Shown piece by piece: positions 57,419 to 64,000 of a stretch of DNA of 64,000 bases. Source of the stretch: Helianthus annuus. Taxonomy: Eukaryota > Streptophyta > Magnoliopsida > Asterales > Asteraceae. A model generated the notes under the pieces. It saw nothing but the letters and a program-made list of their open reading frames with translations. It was not told the origin of the DNA and ran no database searches. The position numbers and the translations under genes are program-made. The stretch is taken from NCBI RefSeq assembly GCF_002127325.2, contig NC_035444.2, forward strand, positions 80,101,392-80,165,391, given 5' to 3'. Positions within the stretch are counted from its first letter, which is position 1. Every line of letters begins with the position of its first letter.

Positions 57419-58156
57419 TGTTGGATCTGAGTTTGTTTTTGATTGCATTTTATGTTTGTAAATAAGATGAAGATGGATGAGTGTGCATCGGAAATTAAGA
57501 TGAAAACAAACTTTGCATACAATCAAACGAGAGTAATACTTTTATCAAACATCTTTACACAATGAACCGAAAGATTGAATTTATTTCAAACACGATTACA
57601 ATGATTGATGAATGATTGCAAACTCCCCCTCAGCCAGAGCTCAGTAGTTTGTTCGTGCAAAGAAGACGAATGATGCAAAGAGCTAATAGAACAGTACCAA
57701 GTACTGAACTATTTATAGGCACTTGCAAACTACTGAGCATCTTTGCTGACGTCACCATGAAAGTGACATCTAACCTCCTAACAAACTCTAACCTCTGATC
57801 TATACAGACACTGCTTGTGTTAACTACTGCTAATACATTCTATTACAAAACAGACTTTAGAACAGCTGCTGCAACCTTCTACTGCTGTGAACCCAGCAGC
57901 ACTTGTCCGGATCAGCAGTGCTTGACTCAAGGCAGTAGATTGAATCAGCAGGACTTTAGTCTTCCATCAGATCTTTAGTTGAGCAGCTGTTATGGGTCAG
58001 CAGTTTAGCAAGATTAGCAGATAGGAGGTCATCGGTAGTTGTAATCACTTTCAAGGGGAGAGATTTGTATATCAACATCTGCTTATTCAAGATCCACTGC
58101 TCTGATCCAGTTTTGGCTTTAATTATCTGTTCCTCTGATAGGGTTCAATCCCAACA
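57419..58156 (-). repeat. 5' LTR of copia B
   Basis: 738 bp; matches 45441-46178. Minus-strand TATA box at 57709-57718. The outer side abuts the TSD ggaat and then family G gag. Confidence 0.93.
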
Positions 58157-58161
58157 GGAAT

Positions 58162-58990
58162 GATGCAGCTTATGAGCTGACTTGGGAAGAGCTGAAGGCC
58201 ATCATGATGGACGAATTCTGCCCTCCCCATGAACGCCAAAAGCTGGAGGACGAGTTTTGGAACATCAAGCAGAAGGACGGAGACAACACTGCTTTAACTG
58301 CTCGGTTCAAGCAGCTTAGTATTATCTGTCCCGTTCAAGTCAAGACGCCAGACATGGCCATCAAGAAGTACATTCGAGCTCTACCTGATTGTGTTGCCGA
58401 CTTTGTTCACGCCGCCAAGACATCATCAATTGAAGAGACTTACTTGCTTGCCGCCGAGATCAATGACAAGCGGGTAAAAGCTGGTTTCTGGGATAAGCCA
58501 TCCAAGTCTCTGCATCAAGCTACCACTTGCACCAACCACCGACTCCACTGCTCAAACCTCCAAGTCATCACGCCGAAAGAAGAAGCACAACAACAACAAC
58601 AACAACAACTCCAGCAACAAGAACTGTGCTGTCACAACAACTGCTGCTCCTCTGCAAGCCGTACAGGCTCAGCAGCAGTCTCATAACCGACCAGCTCCAG
58701 TGACCAATGCACCGCCAGCAAAACGTGCATACACAGGTCCCCACCCGCTCTGCCCGACATGCTGATATCATCATCCGGTGGGAATCACCTGTCGTTTCTG
58801 CACCCACTGCAACCTCTACAGTCATTTCACTGCGAACTGTCGCTATGGTCCTCGTCAAGCCCCAGTTCAAGCCGCCGCTCATCAAGCTCTACTCCCAGCC
58901 CCTCAAGGCTAACCTGCAGCTCAAGCACCCGCGGTCAATGCTCGAGTCTGCTTTGCATGTGGTGACCCTAACCACTTTGCAAACATGTGC
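58162..58990 (+). pseudogene. Family G gag, C-terminal part with zinc motifs
   Basis: It continues the gag frame from 45440 without a shift: LTWEELKAIMMDEFCPPHER, FWNIKQKDGDN and FKQLSIICP. After about 58500 the frame is lost. Sequence for a Cys/His-rich block (CRFCTHCN.YSHFTANC near 58790-58850) has a stop just before it, and a CCHC knuckle ([14 protein letters not shown], 58950-58990) lies in the frame that continues into protease. Several indels and stops lie in between. Confidence 0.8.
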
Positions 58991-61900
58991 CCGAACAGTG
59001 TTGTGAAACAAGAGCCCCAGCAGCAGCAGCCTCAGCAGCAGCAACAAGCAGCCCGTGCCAGAACCTTCAACCTCAACGCCCGTCAAGCTCAGGCTGACAA
59101 CAACGTGGTTAATGGTACGTTCCTTGTGAATGGTATATATGCATCGTGTTTGTTTGATACTGGAGCCGATAACTGCTTTGTGTCGTTTGAATTCGAGAAA
59201 CTCCTTAGTCGTAAGCGTTCTTATCTCCCCTCGTCATTCGAAGTCGAAGTCGCTACTGGAAGAACCATCGCCGTTAACTCTGTTCTTCGTGATTGTACCC
59301 TCGAGCTCAACAATCACATCTTCCCAATCGACCTTATTCCGATGCAACTCGGAAGCTTCGACATCATAGTAGGCATGGACTTTCTTCACGAAAACCATGC
59401 TGAAGCTGTGTGTTTTGATAAGATGATTCGATTCTCGCTCGCGAATGGTGATTTATTGTGTGTTTATGGTGAAACTGCTTCGAAAGGTCTCAAGCTCATG
59501 TCATGCATCCAAGCTAGCAAGTATCTCCGCAAGGAATACAAAGCTTTCTTGGCCAACATTGTAGTAGCGGAGAAGGAAAAGAAAAAGAAGGCTGAAGTCA
59601 AAGACGTTCCAGTGGTTCGTGAATTTCCTCAGGTGTTCCCTGATGATCTTCCTGGACTACCGCCAAGTCGTGATATCGACTTTCATATCGACCTCATTCC
59701 TGGAGCCAACCCTGTTGCCAAAGCCCCTTATCGACTCGCTCCATCCGAAATGAGGGAACTTTCGAACCAACTCCAGGGGTTACTTGAAAAAGGCTTTATT
59801 CGCCCGAGCACCTCTCCTTGGGGCGCACCAGTCCTTTTCGTTAAAAAGAAGGATGGGTCGTCCAGGATGTGCATCGACTATCGGGAGTTGAATAAGTTAA
59901 CCATCAAGAACCGTTACCCTCTACCTCGAATCGATGATTTGTTTGATTAGCTACAAGGTGCCTCGTGTTTCTCGAAGATCGATTTACGCTCAGGCTATCA
60001 TCAATTGTGCATTCAAGAGGAAGATATACCCAAAACCGCCTTTCGCACTCGTTACGGCCACTATGAGTTCGTTGTTATGCCTTTTGGTCTAACTAATGCA
60101 CCTGCGGTTTTCATGGATCTGATGAATCGTGTGTGTAAGCCTTATCTTGACCGTTTCGTCATCGTGTTCATCGACGATGTCTTGATCTATTCTAAGTCGA
60201 AGACCGAACACGCGCAACATCTACGTTTGGTTCTCGAGCTGCTCCAGGGGAATCAACTCTACGCCAAGTTCTCCAAGTGTGAATTTTGGTTGGAGGAGGT
60301 TCAGTTTCTGTGTCACATCGTTAATAGTCAAGGTACTCATGTCGATCCCGCGAAGATTGAAGCAGTTGAGAGCTGAATTACGCCTAAGAACCCGTCCGAA
60401 GTTCGTTCTTTTCTCGGACTAGCGGGCTATTATCGACGATTTATCGAAGGATTCTCTAAGATCGCTGTGCCGCTTACCGCCCTTACCCATAAAGACAAGC
60501 CTTTTGTTTGGGGAACTGAACAAGATTCTGCTTTTCAAACTCTCAAGCATATGCTTTGCAATGCTCCTGTTTTCACATTGCCCGACGGAAACAACGATTT
60601 CATTGTCTATTGTGATGCTTCCAACCTTGGTCTTGGCTGTGTTCTCATGCAACGGGACAAGGTCATAGCTTACGCATCTCGTCAGCTCAAAATCCACGAG
60701 AAAAACTATACAACTCATGATCTCGAGCCAGGCGCAGTTGTTTTTGCATTGAAGATTTGGCGACACTACCTGTATGGTACCAAGTGTACGATCTTCACCA
60801 ATCACAGGAGTCTACAACACATCTTTAATCAGAAAGAACTTAACATGCGTCAACGCCGATGGGTAGAACTTCTCAACGATTACGACTGTGAGATTCGTTA
60901 TCACCCAGGCAAGGCAAACGTTGTTGCTGACGCGCTCAGTAGACGGAGTTATTTGCTCAGTATTCGCAATACCCAAGCCCAGCATAATCTCGAAACCCTC
61001 ATCCGCGAAGCTCAGCATGCTTGTTTTAACGAACGCACCTTGAAGAAAGAGAGAATTTACCACGATGGAGCTCAGCTTGTAAGCAAAGCAAATGAGATTT
61101 TCTATTACCTGGACCGAATTTGGATCCCTAAGCGGACCGATTTGCGAAAGATTAAAATGGACGAAGCCCATAAATCCCGATACTCTATTCATCCCGGTGC
61201 CGATAAAATGTAGCAGGATTTTCGCTACAAGAACTGGTGGCCGGGTATGAATCGGGATATCGCTCTTTATGTTGGAAGTTGCCTGACTTGTGCGAGAGTT
61301 AAGGCTGAACATCAACGACCTTCCGGCTTACTCGAACAACCCCCAATCCCTATATGGAAGTGGGAGAGTATAGCTATGGATTTCATAACCAAACTTCCGC
61401 CCACGCCATCAGGTCACGATAACATTTGGGTTATAGTAGACCGTCTGACCAAATCATCCCACTTTTTGTCAATACGGGAAGACTACAAGGTAGAACGACT
61501 AGCCCGAATCTACACCGACGAAATCATTTGTAATCATGGTACGCCTCGTGACATCATTTCGGACCATGACGCTCGGTTTACTTCGCGATTGTGGGAAACG
61601 TTTCAAGCAGCTCTTGGTACGACGCTTAACTTAAGTACCGCATTCCATCCTCAAACCGATGGACAGACGGAAAGAACGATCCGTACTCTTGAAGACATGC
61701 TCCGCGCGTGTGTCATATCTACCGTTAGTCGAATTCTCGTACAACAACAGCTATCATGCCAGCATCCAAATGGCACCATTCGAAGCCTTATATGGAAGAA
61801 GATGTTGATCGCCTATTGTATGGCACGAGATCGGTCACTCGCAATTAACCGGTCCCGAGTTACTACAAGAAACGACTGACAAAATCCTCCAGATTCGAGA

Positions 61901-62149
61901 CAACTTGTCGAAAGCCAGGGATAGACAGAAAAGTTACGCCGATAGAAGACGCAAGCCCCTTGAATTTGACGTTGGCAACTACGTACTCCTAAAGGTATCC
62001 CCTTGGAAGGGTGTGGTCAGATTCGGCAAGAAAGGGAAACTAGCGCCTCGATATGTTGGACCTTTTAAGATTCTGGAAAGGATCGGAAAAGTCGCCTACA
62101 GACTCGAACTACCGGAGGACCTTTTAAGATTCTGGAAAAGATCGGAAAA
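58985..62149 (+). pseudogene. Family G pol: protease, RT, RNase H, integrase
   Basis: Protease: [52 protein letters not shown], a TAG at 59948-59950, [27 protein letters not shown] and the catalytic FIDD. A TGA lies at 60374-60376. RNase [26 protein letters not shown] (Asn where the Tekay copy has Asp), [13 protein letters not shown] lies at about 61211. [46 protein letters not shown] and [11 protein letters not shown], then a frameshift near 61720. The GPF/Y module ([22 protein letters not shown]) is in the frame at 61905-62183. Any chromodomain has been lost where pol meets the truncated LTR. Confidence 0.88.
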
Positions 62150-62152
62150 GTC
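62058..62152 (+). repeat. 36-bp direct duplication at the pol-LTR deletion junction
   Basis: A 36-bp stretch starting ggaccttttaagattctgg at 62058-62093 is repeated at 62117-62152 with one mismatch. The second copy runs straight into LTR sequence corresponding to 42526. Confidence 0.9.
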
Positions 62153-63553
62153 AGCCGATCGACCAGGCCAGCCGATCGGCTAGCATATGGCCCCACATTT
62201 TGACAATTTCATGAAGTATAGTATTGAACGAAGTGATGTTCGATCGAACGACTGTTTGGCAACATTACTCTTCGGATCATGAGATACTATGCTTCAACCT
62301 TTAATCGATTTTCAACTCGTTCGACGTATTGGAGTGCCACCCGATCGAACATGCTGTTCGATCAGGTGACACCCTACTGAGGACTTACTACCGAAGTGTC
62401 TAACCAATCGGTTAAGCCGGCCGATCGAACGGCCGTTCGATCGATCGACCTGAAGGGTAAGAACACTTCAAGGTTCTCAAACACTACAACGAAAACTTCG
62501 AAAGGTCAAGCCATCATACACAAACACATCCTACTCAAAGAAAGAAACAATCCACTCGAACAGTCCAACCGATCGAGCCTACCGGCCGATCGAACAGGCT
62601 GTCCGAACGGACTGTCTAACCGAACGAACAACCCGTTCGATCGAACCTGCTGTTCGATCGACCAGGCTGTTCGACCCATCATCACTCGTTTCCATTTAAT
62701 GTGTTACTCATCGTTATGCTATCAAACTATTCAGGCTAACCCTACTCTCAAGCGTTCCCTTCAATCCATCAATCAATCGCTGTGAGTATACTCGAACCCT
62801 TTTTGCTTTAGCACTTTTGGGTGTTACATACGTTACTTATCTAAATCACAATCGATCACACTGCTCAATTATTTGAACGCTAACCGATTCGCATGTATTA
62901 CGTGACTAAATGAATGCTTGTTGTTATGTTTACACGTGGCATGTTGTCTACCTGCCTTAACGACGTAGTACTATAGTTTGGACTCAGCACCCGTTCACAC
63001 GGGGGTTGTTAAGGACAATTACTTGCATGGATTACGGTGGTAATCATGTATTGCGAACTGTCTCGGATAGTCAACCCGCAGTCATTGGTATCGATAGATC
63101 CATGTCGATAATTAACATGCTTCGTTTTCCTCTGTGTACGTGCTGGTTATGCGTAAACTATTTCAAACTCTATATGCTATTATCAAACTTGTATGCTCAC
63201 CTTTACATTTTATGTATTGACTTTATTTGAACGTATGTGACAGGCAATTAGGATGCTTATCCGCTAGGAAGGCGAGCTAGGAATAAGCGTCTACAGCATA
63301 GTTGTCTGTAGACTTGCAGATCGAGTCTCTAGAAGCATGTGAACAATATTTATATTTTTATTTAAATCTGAGTTGTCGGAACAGTATATTTGACTAGATG
63401 CTTATCTGTAATAACTTGTTTTATTATTTGGGATACGGTATGGGACGTATCATTTAAACTAAATAGTAATGATAGTTGTTGTGGAAACTTCTGGACAATC
63501 TGTTTCGCTCAGTGCCATGCCCCGATGATTCCGCCATCGGTTGGGGTGTGACA
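62150..63553 (+). repeat. 3' LTR of the family G element, 5'-truncated
   Basis: It matches 42526-43930 with about 30 substitutions and a 1-bp deletion near 63313, and lacks the first ~1.4 kb. It ends GGGTGTGACA, followed by the TSD caata. Confidence 0.92.
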
Positions 63554-64000
63554 CAATAAATGCATGATTTCCTTCTCGAAGAACATAAAGGCCATTTTCA
63601 CGGGTGCCCTTTGCCAGGATTTCCTTGGTTTTTCGATCCTGAATATGAAAGAAATCATTAGAGAAAAGGACATCAATAGGAGAATCATAAGTAAGTTTAC
63701 TAATGGATAAAAGACGTTTAGTGAGATGCGGTACGACAAGAACATTTTTTATGTGAATGTTATTAGAAAGGGATTTTGTACCGACGTTCGTTACTGGTAA
63801 AGTGTGACCATTACCAAACCGAACAAACTCATTACTAGGAGGACTAGAAGTGTCATCAAGATCCTCAACAAAGGAAGTCATATGTGCCGACGCACCTGTA
63901 TCACCAATCCAATCAGGGTGGTTCTCATCAGTGACATGGCACTGTGCATGAAAAGCTTGTGCGAGATTCACATCAATAGGAGTAACCTGTTTTGCAAAAC
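63554..64000 (-). pseudogene. Copia A protease and GAG-pre-integrase start
   Basis: The frame on the minus strand has WIGDTGASAHMT (protease active site), FGNGHTLPVTNVGTKS, VLVVPHLTKRLLSISKL, and the start of the pre-integrase domain (GTRENGLYVL). It stops at the gypsy insertion and continues at 41126. Gag and the 5' LTR would lie right of the window. Confidence 0.88.

Larger units (their letters stand above)
45441..58156 (-). mobile_element. SIRE-like Ty1/copia element B (12.7 kb) with a giant accessory ORF
   Basis: LTRs of equal length (738 bp) at 45441-46178 and 57419-58156 begin TGTTGG and end CCAACA. The TSD ggaat is at 45436-45440 and 58157-58161. The PBS is iMet type and the PPT is AGGGGGAGAT. 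The order on the minus strand is gag, PR, IN, RT, RNase H, then a separate long frame (50237-46230) behind pol, the layout of SIRE/Maximus elements. The LTRs differ at about 8 sites (~1%), so it is young, yet pol carries several stops and at least two frameshifts. Confidence 0.93.
41127..63553 (+). mobile_element. Long-LTR Ty3/gypsy element (family G, copy 2) carrying a nested copia
   Basis: The 5' LTR is 41127-43930 (2804 bp), the PBS is iMet type, gag-pol is split by copia B, and the 3' LTR is truncated (62150-63553). The TSD caata is at 41122-41126 and 63554-63558. Without the inserted copia (45441-58156 plus one TSD) the element is about 9.7 kb. The shared LTR part differs by around 30 positions over 1.4 kb (about 2%), older than copia B. 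The 3' end of pol (any chromodomain), the PPT and the first ~1.4 kb of the 3' LTR are deleted. The LTR at 1-2353 is from the same family. Confidence 0.92.

Noticed and set aside
58568..59086. Frames on both strands with Val/Leu/Gln runs
   Set aside because: Shadow frames of the CAA/CAG-rich gag of family G; they conflict with the zinc-knuckle frame.

Overview
The window is plant nuclear DNA, from a eudicot and probably from Asteraceae. The family guess rests on the style of the elements: long-LTR Ty3/gypsy families and a SIRE-like Ty1/copia element with a very large extra ORF behind pol. Nearly all of it is transposable element. I see no rRNA or tRNA gene, no CRISPR array and no bacterial-type operon. 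Only one gene looks like a normal host gene: a small secreted IDA-like signalling-peptide precursor at 24554-24808.

Left nest (1-22421). A Tat-lineage gypsy element on the minus strand (10724-22421) is the oldest layer. A non-autonomous LTR retrotransposon (14784-21217, plus strand, perfect TSD ATGCA) sits in its gag. A Tekay-like chromovirus (2354-10723, minus strand) sits in its integrase region. The 3' LTR of that chromovirus is in turn interrupted by an LTR of a long-LTR gypsy family (1-2353), which runs off the left edge. The non-autonomous element carries one open reading frame (331 aa) that I do not recognise.

Middle (22422-37980). This is an AT-rich, low-copy-looking island. It holds the peptide gene, several foldback or MITE-like elements, SINE-like pieces and an 8.0-kb CACTA transposon (26925-34928, TSD CGT). 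The CACTA element has no visible transposase. It contains a hAT-type MITE, about 12-13 copies of a ~100-bp tandem repeat, and a 2.0-kb Pack-MULE. The Pack-MULE holds a fragment resembling the XH domain of FDM/IDN2 proteins, which act in RNA-directed DNA methylation. A decayed tandem duplication (35045-37252) follows.

Right nest (37989-64000). A minus-strand copia element (A) is split between 41126 and 63554 by a plus-strand gypsy element (41127-63553, TSD CAATA). The gag of that gypsy element is split by a minus-strand SIRE-like copia element (B, 45441-58156, TSD GGAAT). LTR divergence counted by eye agrees with the nesting order: about 2% for the gypsy element and about 1% for copia B. The gypsy LTR belongs to the same family as the LTR at the left edge, in opposite orientation. 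Every autonomous pol in the window carries stops or frameshifts, so none looks able to move on its own. Many listed reading frames use a non-ATG first codon, so starts inside element polyproteins are nominal.
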